In this document: positions 51,630-61,581 of the stretch, one piece after another
Layout: every line of letters begins with the position of its first letter
Numbering within the stretch: position 1 is the stretch's first letter
From: Mastigias papua
Lineage: Eukaryota > Cnidaria > Scyphozoa > Rhizostomeae > Mastigiidae
DNA: 64,000 bases
Direction: 5' to 3'
NCBI GenBank assembly: GCA_964019165.1
Contig: OZ025278.1
Coordinates: 12,120,962 to 12,184,961 of the forward strand
The notes under the pieces: model-generated
The model's input: the letters and a program-made list of their open reading frames with translations, nothing else
The model's database searches: none
Told to the model about the DNA's origin: nothing
Program-made: the position numbers and the translations under genes

Positions 51630-54600
51630 ATGGCCATGGAAAGACACGAGAAGATTCTGAAGTTCGCCAAGATGGATCTGAAAGAAATTACGGATGAAAT
51701 GGATGACCAAGACATCGAAGACAACGAAATTCTGCTAGAACGGGTTGGAGAACTTATCAAGAGAATCGAAGCTTCGATTAACAAGACAAAGGATGTATTG
51801 CTGGAAGAATATCGCCCCCTGGGGGAAATAGCAGCCTGGTCAAGGACACAAAAAGAGCAGCTAAAGGCATTTCGGGACGCTAGAAAGGCACTTAAAGGCA
51901 AGAAATTGGAGGCAGAAAAGGAGGAAGGCACACGACAAGTGCAAAAGGAAATTGAGAAACACCAGCGGATCAACAACGAATTGGCCAAAGAAAGGATAAA
52001 GGAACAAAAGGAGATTGAGGCAGCAACATTGCGTAAAATCCAGCTGGAAAAGGAATGGTTGGAACAGAAAATACAACTGCAAAAGGAGGTTAAGGACATG
52101 TCAACTGTGCAAATGGCTTCACCATCACCTATAGCGCAATCTGTCAAGTTGCAAAGGTACACAATTACTCCATTCTATGGGGAATACAAGGATTGGCTTC
52201 GATTCTGGAACCAGTTCACTGTGGAAGTTGATGGATCTAGTATATCTGAAATCAGCAAATTCCATTATCTTCTGGAACTCACGAAGGGGAAACCAAGAGA
52301 AGACATTTTGGGTCTTCCGCATACAATTGAGGGGTACAATCAAGCCAAGGAAATTTTACTTTCAACCTACGGAAAGGACATAAAAGTTCACAAGGCAATG
52401 ATCAAGGAAATTGAGGGATTGCATCATATCACCAACATTCAGAAAACTGCAAGCATCCACGACTTCTACAACAAACTGTCGCGAGTGGTGCGTACTCTTG
52501 CCACGATGAAAAAATTGGATTCAGCACAATGCACAGTATACACCCTTCTGGACAAGTTGGGTCCCGTGAGAGAAATAATCGCTCAAGGAGACGACAATTG
52601 GGAGGAATGGAAATTGGAACAACTTACACAGAACCTACGGAAATATGTGGACAGAAATCCCGTTAAAACTGGTGAAGAAATCAAATCAGAAGTGACAAAC
52701 AAGGACAGATTTCGGGAGCGTGAGAAACTTCTATTTGGAAATGGCCAATCGAATGGTAGAAGGCCTGAAGGATGCGTATATTGTGGTAGCAAACAGCACA
52801 GAAGTATGCAGTGCACAAAAGTACTCAATGTGGCAAACAGGCGGGACATCTTGAAGAACAACAAGCTCTGCTTTAACTGCACTGGAACGGGACATACAGC
52901 TGGCAATTGCAAGTCGAGAAGCTGTGCTAAATGTGGTCAGAGGCACCATACATCGCTCTGTGAGAGGCAAATCAAGACAATTCCAGAACAGACAACGGAG
53001 AAAAGCATGAGTGCCTCAAACTTTGAATCAAGCACAATACATGGGACAGTGAAGGCAAGGGTAGATGGACATGCTGTCAGAATCATGATAGACACTGGCG
53101 CAAGTAGTTCATACGTCTGTTCAGATCTGGTTACAAAGCTATCAATACAGCCAAGATACAAGGAGACAAGATGCATTGAACAGATGTATGGGACTGTTAC
53201 AAGACGTGTAGAGATTTATGGTATCAAGATCGAATCCACTGCAGTAGACGGTTTCAGCCTCGAGGTGAATTGCATAAATGCAGAAAAAGGAATACTTACT
53301 TATTTGCCAAACCCAAGGATTAAGGATCTGAAACAGCGATTCTTCCGACTAAGAAGGCTGGAAATTGGTGATGAGGAAGCAGTTGAACAGCAGCTCCCAG
53401 TGCACATAATACTTGGAGCAGCTGATTATCAAAGGATTCGATCAACCGAGCAGCCAGTTTTGGGAAGCAATCCAGACACAGATCCTGGAGCCGAATTCAC
53501 CATGCTAGGCTGGATGCTTTTTGGGAGACAGATGACACATTCACAATCACCAGAAAAGGGATTCTTTGCTAAAACAAGCCAGCAGGAGTTTGACAGACTT
53601 TGCAATCTGGAAGCTTTAGGCCTTGTTGACCCCCCTCAAGAAATGGGGCAATTTCACAAGAATTTTTCTCAAGGGCTGATGCAGACAGAAGATGGCTACT
53701 ATGAGACAAGATTGCCATGGAAACCTGACCATCTTACGTTGCCATGCAATAAAGAGCTAGCAGCAGCAAGATTGAAGAGCACAACAAGAAGATTGCAGAA
53801 CATTGGTAGGATTGATGAGTACAATGAAGTGATGAAAGAGCAAATTGAAGAAGGGATACTGGAACGAGTCCCCCCAAAGCCAACAGGAGAGAAGGTGCAT
53901 TACATCCCACATCAAGCTGTTATCCGTGATGATGCAGAATCCACAAAGCTGCGAATAGTATATGATTGCTCTGCAAAGCAAAACGCTCAGACGCCGTCTT
54001 TGAATGATTGTTTGGACAATGGACCGGCATTACAGCCACTGCTATTCAACATTCTTCTCAGGAATCGGATGAAAAGATACTGCATTACTGGGGACATCAA
54101 GAAAGCATTCCTCCAGATACGAATCAGTGAAGAAGACCGTGATGCTCAGCGAATACTGTGGTATGACAACTTAAAGGAACAGAATATTGTTGAGTACAGG
54201 TTTACAAGAAGTCCCTATATCCTTGGAGCGACGTTGGAAAAGCACATTTCAAGCTACAGTGAGAAGTACCCTGAAACTGTAAAGGTATTGCGGCAAGATA
54301 CATATGTTGATGACATCCAGATTGTTGGAGATTCAGCTGAAGAGTTGTTCAATTTCAAGGTTGAAGCATCCCAGATCATGGAGGAGGGGAAATTTACTCT
54401 TCATAAATGGCACAGCAACGTGAAACAATTGGAGGAAAACAAAGAACAGAACAGTATATCGAAAATCTTGGGAGTCACATGGGACAAAACAGAGGACATG
54501 TTTCAAGTGGGGTCCAAGTCATGCCTCTCAGCTGAGGCTTCAGTGACGAAGAGGAAGATGCTAGGAATCATCAATGGGGTATTTGACATACTTGGATGGG

Positions 54601-56921
54601 CATCTCCAGTCATAATTACAGCCAAAATATTGTTCAGTGAAGTTTGTCTGAAAGGTATTACATGGGATGAAAACGTACCGAAGGATGTGCAAAGACGATG
54701 GAACTTGTGGATCAAGCGACTTGCAAGCTGCCCAACTGTCAAATTGCCTAGATGTGTTATCAGTGATTACCCAGAAAAATTGGTTCTCCATGGATTTGCA
54801 GATGCAAGCAAACTCGCTATATGTGCTGCAGTTTATACATTAGTTACCTACCCAAATGGAAGGAAGGAACAACACTTGCTTGTGGCAAAGTCTCGCATTG
54901 CACCCAAGAATATGTCTATACCTCGCCTGGAATTGGTTGCAGCTCATATGCTGGCAAAATTGGCAAGCAATGTAAAGAAAGCACTATGCAACACTACCAT
55001 AGATGAAATTCACATGTGGTCTGATAGCATGACAACACTCCATTGGTTAGCAAGCAAAGGCACATGGTCACAGTATGTAAGAAATAGAGTTAAATCAGTG
55101 CATGAATTGGGGGAATGGACATGGCATCATGTACCAACAGATCAAAACCCAAGTGACTTAGGAACTCGAGGAGTACCACCATCAAACCTCAAGGGGCTAT
55201 GGCTGAAGGGACCAGAATGGTTAGCAGACGAATCTTGTTGGCCAGAAGCACCAGAAATAATAGAGACAGAGCAAGTTGCAGAAGAGGCCCTCCCGAGGAA
55301 GAAGGAGAAATTACTGATGGAGCAAGATAAGGAAGCTGGTGGCTGTCCAAAGATGACTGAATGGGCTAGTTCTCTTGTGGAAAAGTTCAGCTATTGGAGA
55401 CTTCTCAGAGTTACGGCCTTGGTAAAGAGATTTATCAACAATTGCAGACAGAATGAGCAACTTCGAGGGCCAATCACAACAGAAGAGATTGAATCTGCAG
55501 AAAAGCTATGGTTGAGAGCTGCACAAGGAAATCAGTTGCTAAACAGCCCCATGGAATTAAGGAAAGATGACATGGGCATATGGAGGTGTTTTGGAAGAGT
55601 TCCAGGTTACAATCCTGCATTTATACCCAGGGAAAGCATCATAGCGCAGAAGATTGTAGAGCATTGTCATAAGGCAACGCTTCACGGGGGAGCACAAGCC
55701 ATGATGAGCAAGGTGAGAGAAAGGTTTTGGATACCCCAGCTTCGTCAACTGGCAAAGAGCATACGCAATAAGTGTAATGGTTGCAAGAAACAGAGAGCAA
55801 AGGGAATGTCCTCTCAGCAAGCTTCAAGTCTACCACAATTCAGAGCAGAATTTACTGAGCCATTTACAACAACTGGGGTGGACTTTGCTGGACCCTTGAA
55901 CTACAAGGCTGCAAAAAAGGTGACCAGAAAAGCTTATGTGGTGTTGTTCACATGCTCCAGTACCAGAGCCGTTCATTTAACGCTTTGCAAGGATATGACA
56001 ACAGAAGAATTCAAAAGAACTTTGAAATGGTTTGTGGCAAGAAGAGGCAAGCCCCAGCTTATGGTGAGTGACAATGCCAAAACCTTCGTTGCGACAAAGA
56101 AATGGTTACAAGGTCTGAAGAATGATCACACAGTCAACAACTATTTGGCATCAGAATCAATCAGATGGAAATTCAATCTATCACGTGCCCCTTGGTGGGG
56201 CGGATTTTTTGAACGACTCATTGGAGTAATGAAGTCATGTCTTTCCAAGGTCATTGGTAACGCACTACTCACCTTCAATGAACTTGAAGAAACTTTACTA
56301 GATATAGAATGCTTTATGAACAACCGACCTCTCACTTACATTGGCGATGAATTTGAGAAACCAACGCTAACTCCAAACATTCTTCTACGAGGCGAGCCAG
56401 CAATCCTTATTGAAGATCACGTGGAAACATTGGACGATCAAGATGACGTGACGAGAAGAAGCAGGTATATGAAACGGTCAAAGGAACAACTGCGCAGGCG
56501 ATGGATTAGTGAGTATCTTAGAGCATTGGAAGAGAGAAGCAAACAACAGGCTATCCCAGCAGAAGCAAGACTACCAAACGGAAGAGTTGTACTTATCAAG
56601 GACTCAATGAAGACCAAAGGGGAATGGAGAGTGGGAAGGATCGAAGGCCAGGTCATTGGAAAGGATGGGATAATCAGAGGCTACAAAATACGAACAGGGA
56701 ATGGTTACACTGTTGAACGACCAGTACAACACATTTCAGATTTAGAGATTGGTGGTGAGGCACTCAATGTGGGTGGAAAGCAACAAAGACCAATCTTAAA
56801 TCCCAAGGCAAACGAGTTCGTGCCACAGAGACACAGCACAAGAGCCAGTAAAGAAGCAGCAGTAAGCAGAATTGTTGGACTTCACCTCAATGATGAAGAG
56901 CATGAAGAGGAACTATATTAA
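51630..56921 (+). CDS. BEL/Pao Gag-Pol polyprotein
   Basis: One uninterrupted 1763-codon frame encoding the structural and enzymatic proteins that copy and integrate the element. The start chosen is ATG 51630 (G at -3 and +4); the frame is open further upstream only from a TTG. Approximate layout: charged coiled coil, residues 88-158; DUF1759-like Gag, 174-336; three zinc knuckles at C382/C385/H390/C395, C414/C417/H422/C427 and C432/C435/H440/C444. An aspartic protease follows with DTG at 488-490. Reverse transcriptase has D822 and YVDD with D894/D895. RNase H has D1058, E1101, D1132 and D1176. Integrase has H1347/H1352/C1382/C1385 and catalytic D1418, D1481, E1528. A DUF5641-like tail spans about 1645-1705. 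No stop, frameshift or missing catalytic residue was seen. Domain names come from family knowledge; the residues are read from the sequence. Confidence 0.97.
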   Translation: MAMERHEKILKFAKMDLKEITDEMDDQDIEDNEILLERVGELIKRIEASINKTKDVLLEEYRPLGEIAAWSRTQKEQLKAFRDARKALKGKKLEAEKEEGTRQVQKEIEKHQRINNELAKERIKEQKEIEAATLRKIQLEKEWLEQKIQLQKEVKDMSTVQMASPSPIAQSVKLQRYTITPFYGEYKDWLRFWNQFTVEVDGSSISEISKFHYLLELTKGKPREDILGLPHTIEGYNQAKEILLSTYGKDIKVHKAMIKEIEGLHHITNIQKTASIHDFYNKLSRVVRTLATMKKLDSAQCTVYTLLDKLGPVREIIAQGDDNWEEWKLEQLTQNLRKYVDRNPVKTGEEIKSEVTNKDRFREREKLLFGNGQSNGRRPEGCVYCGSKQHRSMQCTKVLNVANRRDILKNNKLCFNCTGTGHTAGNCKSRSCAKCGQRHHTSLCERQIKTIPEQTTEKSMSASNFESSTIHGTVKARVDGHAVRIMIDTGASSSYVCSDLVTKLSIQPRYKETRCIEQMYGTVTRRVEIYGIKIESTAVDGFSLEVNCINAEKGILTYLPNPRIKDLKQRFFRLRRLEIGDEEAVEQQLPVHIILGAADYQRIRSTEQPVLGSNPDTDPGAEFTMLGWMLFGRQMTHSQSPEKGFFAKTSQQEFDRLCNLEALGLVDPPQEMGQFHKNFSQGLMQTEDGYYETRLPWKPDHLTLPCNKELAAARLKSTTRRLQNIGRIDEYNEVMKEQIEEGILERVPPKPTGEKVHYIPHQAVIRDDAESTKLRIVYDCSAKQNAQTPSLNDCLDNGPALQPLLFNILLRNRMKRYCITGDIKKAFLQIRISEEDRDAQRILWYDNLKEQNIVEYRFTRSPYILGATLEKHISSYSEKYPETVKVLRQDTYVDDIQIVGDSAEELFNFKVEASQIMEEGKFTLHKWHSNVKQLEENKEQNSISKILGVTWDKTEDMFQVGSKSCLSAEASVTKRKMLGIINGVFDILGWASPVIITAKILFSEVCLKGITWDENVPKDVQRRWNLWIKRLASCPTVKLPRCVISDYPEKLVLHGFADASKLAICAAVYTLVTYPNGRKEQHLLVAKSRIAPKNMSIPRLELVAAHMLAKLASNVKKALCNTTIDEIHMWSDSMTTLHWLASKGTWSQYVRNRVKSVHELGEWTWHHVPTDQNPSDLGTRGVPPSNLKGLWLKGPEWLADESCWPEAPEIIETEQVAEEALPRKKEKLLMEQDKEAGGCPKMTEWASSLVEKFSYWRLLRVTALVKRFINNCRQNEQLRGPITTEEIESAEKLWLRAAQGNQLLNSPMELRKDDMGIWRCFGRVPGYNPAFIPRESIIAQKIVEHCHKATLHGGAQAMMSKVRERFWIPQLRQLAKSIRNKCNGCKKQRAKGMSSQQASSLPQFRAEFTEPFTTTGVDFAGPLNYKAAKKVTRKAYVVLFTCSSTRAVHLTLCKDMTTEEFKRTLKWFVARRGKPQLMVSDNAKTFVATKKWLQGLKNDHTVNNYLASESIRWKFNLSRAPWWGGFFERLIGVMKSCLSKVIGNALLTFNELEETLLDIECFMNNRPLTYIGDEFEKPTLTPNILLRGEPAILIEDHVETLDDQDDVTRRSRYMKRSKEQLRRRWISEYLRALEERSKQQAIPAEARLPNGRVVLIKDSMKTKGEWRVGRIEGQVIGKDGIIRGYKIRTGNGYTVERPVQHISDLEIGGEALNVGGKQQRPILNPKANEFVPQRHSTRASKEAAVSRIVGLHLNDEEHEEELY

Positions 56922-56942
56922 AGACGCAGTCGCACTTTAATA

Positions 56943-56951
56943 GGGGGAGGG
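56943..56951 (+). other. Polypurine tract of BEL element
   Basis: GGGGGAGGG immediately before the TG of the 3' LTR and 21 nt after the gag-pol stop. This is the expected position and composition of the plus-strand primer. Confidence 0.9.
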
Positions 56952-57319
56952 TGTGGCGAAGAACATTCTAGTAAATTTGTATCGTAATGGACTATCTTAG
57001 AAAACATTACATCATCATTAGTAATCCAGAACGTTCTAGCTTAAAAGTGACGTAATTAATATATTTAGAATATGGGTAATGGTCTAGAACATTCATAGAA
57101 AAACATATAAATAGAGCATCACTGTATGACTTCAGGAGGGATTTAGTTCTTTGATTAAGTAGCAAATTACGCTGGATTAGAATAATTTATAAAGGTTCTA
57201 CTGACATATTTTGTACTGACTTCTAACTCTGGGCCTAAGTCAAAACGACCGACGAACGGCATAGCGAATATTCAGTGTCTCGGGAAGGTAGAGGTGCCTG
57301 TGATCTTTGATTCCCCACA
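56952..57319 (+). repeat. 3' LTR of BEL element
   Basis: 368 bp, TGTGGCGAAG to GATTCCCCACA, aligned to the 5' LTR at a constant offset of 5888. Six substitutions separate the two. It repeats the TATA box at 57106 and the GAANNTTC motifs. It ends directly against satellite sequence. Confidence 0.97.
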
Positions 57320-57323
57320 AAAA
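57320..57323. other. Target site duplication of BEL element, right copy (AAAA)
   Basis: AAAA followed by TGGCTCATTTTC, the continuation of the interrupted satellite monomer. It pairs with 51060-51063. Confidence 0.75.
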
Positions 57324-58285
57324 TGGCTCATTTTCATCACTTTTCAATCTGCAATCAAACTCAATCAATTTCAAATTTGGTCATGTTGAGGCAAAATACC
57401 AAGGCTATAGCCTTACTTTTTGGCCAAAAATGGCTCATTTTCATCACTTTTCAATCTGCAATCAAAATCAATCAATTTCAAATTTGGTCATTTATAGGCA
57501 AAATACCAAGGCTATAGCCTTACTTCTTGGCCAAAAATGCCTCATTTTCATCACTTTTCAATGTTCATTCAAAATCAATCAATTTCAAATTTGGTCATTT
57601 TTAGGCAAAATACCGAGGCTATAGCCTTACTTTTTGGCCAAAAATGCCTCATTTTCATCACTTTTCAATCTGCAATCAAAATCAATCAATTTCAAATTTG
57701 GTCATTTTTAGGCAAAATACCAAGGCTATAGCCTTACTTTTTGGCCAAAAATGCCTCATTTTCATCACTTTTCAATCTGCAATCAAAATCAATCAATTTC
57801 AAATTTGGTCATTTTTAGGCAAAATACCAAGGCTATAGCCTTACTGTTTGGCCAAAAATGCCTCATTTTCATCACTTTTCAATCTGCAGTCAAAATCAAT
57901 CAATTTCAAATTTGGTCATTTTTAGGCAAAATCCCAAGGCTATAGCCTTACGGTTTGGCCAAAAATGCCTCATTTTCATCACTTTTCAATCTGCAATCAA
58001 AATCAATCAATTTCAAATTTGGTCATTTTTAGGCAAAATACCAAGGCTATAGCCTTACTTCTTGGCCAAAAATGCCTCATTTTCATCACTTTTCAATGTT
58101 CAATCAAAATCAATCAATTTCAAATTTGGTCATTTTTAGGCAAAATACCAAGGCTATAGCCTTACTTTTTGGCCAAAAATGCCTCATTTTCATCACTTTT
58201 CAATCTGCAATCAAAATCAATCAATTTCAAATTTGGTCATTTTTAGGCAAAATACCAAGGCTATAGCCTTACTTTTTGGCCAAAA

Positions 58286-60942
58286 ATGCCTCATTTTCAT
58301 CACTTTTCAATCTGCAATCAAAATCAATCAATTTCAAATTTGGTCATTTTTAGGCAAAATACCAAGGCTATAGCCTTACTTTTTGGCCAAAAATGCCTCA
58401 TTTTCATCACTTTTCAATCCGCAGTCAAAATCAATCAATTTCAAATTTGGTCATTTTTAGGCAAAATCCCAAGGCTATAGCCTTACGGTTTGGCCAAAAA
58501 TGCCTCATTTTCATCACTTTTCAATCTGCAATCAAAATCAATCAATTTCAAATTTGGTCATTTTTAGGCAAAATACCAAGGCTATAGCCTTACTTTTTGG
58601 CCAAAAATGCCTCATTTTCATCACTTTTCAATCTGCAATCAAAATCAATCAATTTCAAATTTGGTAATGTTTAGGCAAAATACAAAGGCTATAGCCTTAC
58701 TTTTTGGCCAAGAATGGCTCATTGTCATCACTTTTCAATCTGCAATCAAAATCAATCAATTTCAAATTTGGTCATTTTTAGGCAAAATACCAAGGCTATA
58801 GCCTTACTTTTTGGCCAAAAATGCCTCATTTTCATCACTTTTCAATCTGCAATCAAAATCAATCAATTTCAAATTTGGTCATTTTTAGGCAAAATACCAA
58901 GGCTATAGCCTTACTTTTTGGCCAAAAATGCCTCATTTGAATCACTGTTTAATCTGCAATCAAAATCAATCAATTTCAAATTTGGTCATGTTGAGGCAAA
59001 ATACCAAGGCTATAGCCTTACTTTTTGGCCAAAAATGGCTCATTTTCATCACTTTTCAATCTGCAATCAAAATCAATCAATTTCAAATTTGGTCATTTAT
59101 AGGCAAAATACCAAGGCTATAGCCTTACTTTTTGGCCAAAAATGCCTCATTTTCATCACTTTTCAATCTGCAATCAAAATCAATCAATTTCAAATTTGGT
59201 CATTTTTAGGCAAAATACCGAGGCTATAGCCTTACTTTTCGGCCAAAAATGTCTCATTTTAATCACTGTTCAATCTGGAATCAAAATCAATCAATTTCAA
59301 ATTTGGTCATGTTGAGGCAAAATACCAAGGCTATAGCCTTACTTTTTGGCCAAAAATGGCTCATTTTCATCACTTTTCAATCTGCAATCAAAATCAATCA
59401 ATTTCAAATTTGGTCATTTATAGGCAAAATACCAAGGCTATAGCCTTACTTCTTGGCCAAAAATGCCTCATTTTCATCACTTTTCAATGTTCATTCAAAA
59501 TCAATCAATTTCAAATTTGGTCATTTTTAGGCAAAATACCGAGGCTATAGCCTTACTTTTTGGCCAAAAATGCCTCATTTTCATCACTTTTCAATCTGCA
59601 ATCAAAATCAATCAATTTCAAATTTGGTCATTTTTAGGCAAAATACCAAGGCTATAGCCTTACTTTTTGGCCAAAAATGCCTCATTTTCATCACTTTTCA
59701 ATCTGCAATCAAAATCAATCAATTTCAAATTTGGTCATTTTTAGGCAAAATACCAAGGCTATAGCCTTACTTCTTGGCCAAAAATGCCTCATTTTCATCA
59801 CTTTTCAATCTGCAATCAAAATCAATCAATTTCAAATTTGGTCATTTTTAGGCAAAATACCAAGGCTATAGCCTTACTTTTTGGCCAAAAATGCCTCATT
59901 TTCATCACTTTTCAATCTGCAATCAAAATCAATCAATTTCAAATTTGGTCATTTTTAGGCAAAATACCAAGGCTATAGCCTTACTTTTTGGCCTAAAATG
60001 CCTCATTTTCATCACTTTTCAATCTGCAATCAAAATCAATCAATTTCAAATTTGGTCATTTTTAGGCAAAATACCAAGGCTATAGCCTTACTTTTTGGCC
60101 AAAAATGCCTCATTTTCATCACTTTTCAATCCGCAGTCAAAATCAATCAATTTCAAATTTGGTCATTTTTAGGCAAAATCCCAAGGCTATAGCCTTACGG
60201 TTTGGCCAAAAATGCCTCATTTTCATCACTTTTCAATCTGCAATCAAAATCAATCAATTTCAAATTTGGTCATTTTTAGGCAAAATACCAAGGCTATAGC
60301 CTTACTTTTTGGCCAAAAATGCCTCATTTTCATCACTTTTCAATCTGCAATCAAAATCAATCAATTTCAAATTTGGTCATGTTTAGGCAAAATACAAAGG
60401 CTATAGCCTTACTTTTTGGCCAAGAATGGCTCATTGTCATCACTTTTCAATCTGCAATCAAAATCAATCAATTTCAAATTTGGTCATTTTTAGGCAAAAT
60501 ACCAAGGCTATAGCCTTACTTTTTGGCCAAAAATGCCTCATTTTCATCACTTTTCAATCTGCAATCAAAATCAATCAATTTCAAATTTGGTCATTTTTAG
60601 GCAAAATACCAAGGCTATAGCCTTACTTTTTGGCCAAAAATGCCTCATTTGAATCACTGTTTAATCTGCAATCAAAATCAATCAATTTCAAATTTGGTCA
60701 TGTTGAGGCAAAATACCAAGGCTATAGCCTTACTTTTTGGCCAAAAATGGCTCATTTTCATCACTTTTCAATCTGCAATCAAAATCAATCAATTTCAAAT
60801 TTGGTCATTTATAGGCAAAATACCAAGGCTATAGCCTTACTTTTTGGCCAAAAATGCCTCATTTTCATCACTTTTCAATCTGCAATCAAAATCAATCAAT
60901 TTCAAATTTGGTCATTTTTAGGCAAAATACCGAGGCTATAGC
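58286..60942. repeat. Duplicated satellite segment with 1712-bp offset
   Basis: Segments 58286-59230 and 59998-60942 match at an offset of 16 x 107. Private markers: TTCAATCCGCAGTC at about 58424 and 60136, AAAATCCCAAGG at about 58464 and 60176, CCAAGAATGGCTCATTGTC at about 58708 and 60420, and CATTTGAATCACTGTTTAATC at about 58933 and 60645. One difference is GGTAATGTTTAGG near 58663 against GGTCATGTTTAGG near 60375. A separate 1926-bp offset links about 57430-57750 with 59356-59676. Confidence 0.8.
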
Positions 60943-61581
60943 CTTACTTTTTGGCCAAAAATGACTCATTTTCATCACTTTTCAATCTGCAATCAAAATC
61001 AATCAATTTCAAATTTGGTCATTTTTAGGCAAAATACCAAGGCTATAGCCTTACTTTTTGGCCAAAAATGCCTCATTTTCATCACTTTTCAATCTGCAAT
61101 CAAAATCAATCAATTTCAAATTTGGTCATTTTTAGGCAAAATCCCAAGGCTATAGCCTTACTTTTTGGCCAAAAATGCCTCATTTTCATCACTTTTCAAT
61201 CTGCAATCAAAATCAATCAATTTCAAATTTGGTCATTTTTAGGCAAAATACCAAGGCTATAGCCTTACTTTTTGGCCTAAAATGCCTCATTTTCGTCACT
61301 TTTCAATCTGCAATCAAACTCAATCAATTTCAAATTTGGTCATTTTTAGGCAAAATACCAAGGCTATAGCCTTACTTGTTGGCCAAAAATGCCTCATTTT
61401 CATCACTTTTCAATCTGCAATCAAACTCAATCAATTTCAAATTTGGTCATTTTTAGGCAAAGTACCAAGGCTATAGCCTTACTTTTCGGCCAAAAATGCC
61501 TCATTTTCATCACTTTTCAATCTGCAATCAAAATCAATCAATTTCAAATTTGGTCATTTTTAGGCAAAATACAAAGGCTAT

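Larger units (their letters stand above)
51064..57319 (+). mobile_element. BEL/Pao LTR retrotransposon, full length
   Basis: Complete 6256-bp element inserted into the satellite. In order it has a 5' LTR, a primer binding site 7 nt after the LTR, a 198-nt leader, one gag-pol frame, a GGGGGAGGG polypurine tract and a 3' LTR. Family assignment rests on the single gag-pol frame, the BEL/Pao-style Gag, the YVDD reverse transcriptase, the RNase H block ending PSDLGTRG, an HHCC/DDE integrase and a C-terminal DUF5641-like segment, with no chromodomain. The two 368-bp LTRs differ at 6 positions (about 1.6%). No env-like frame follows pol: only 30 bp lie between the stop and the 3' LTR. The element looks structurally intact and could be autonomous. 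Confidence 0.96.
57320..61581. repeat. 107-bp satellite array, right segment
   Basis: About 40 monomers in the same orientation and phase as the array left of the BEL element, so the element split one array. Distinctive variants are AAAAATGGCTCATT, GTCATGTTGAGGC and ATCCCAAGGC. The last monomer is cut at AAAGGCTAT by the next retroelement. No other sequence is present. Confidence 0.97.

Noticed and set aside
51608..56656. Minus-strand open frames inside the BEL element
   Set aside because: All lie opposite the long gag-pol frame, are short, and show no recognisable domains.
56922..56951. An env gene downstream of BEL pol
   Set aside because: Only 30 bases separate the stop codon from the 3' LTR, so there is no room for an envelope frame.
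1..61581. AAGGCTATAGCCTT as a rho-independent terminator or operator array
   Set aside because: Bacterial logic does not apply here: the window is animal repetitive DNA. The palindrome is part of a satellite monomer repeated hundreds of times.
1..61581. CENP-B box or telomeric repeat within the satellite
   Set aside because: No stretch resembling the CENP-B box core or TTAGGG-type repeats was seen in the monomer.
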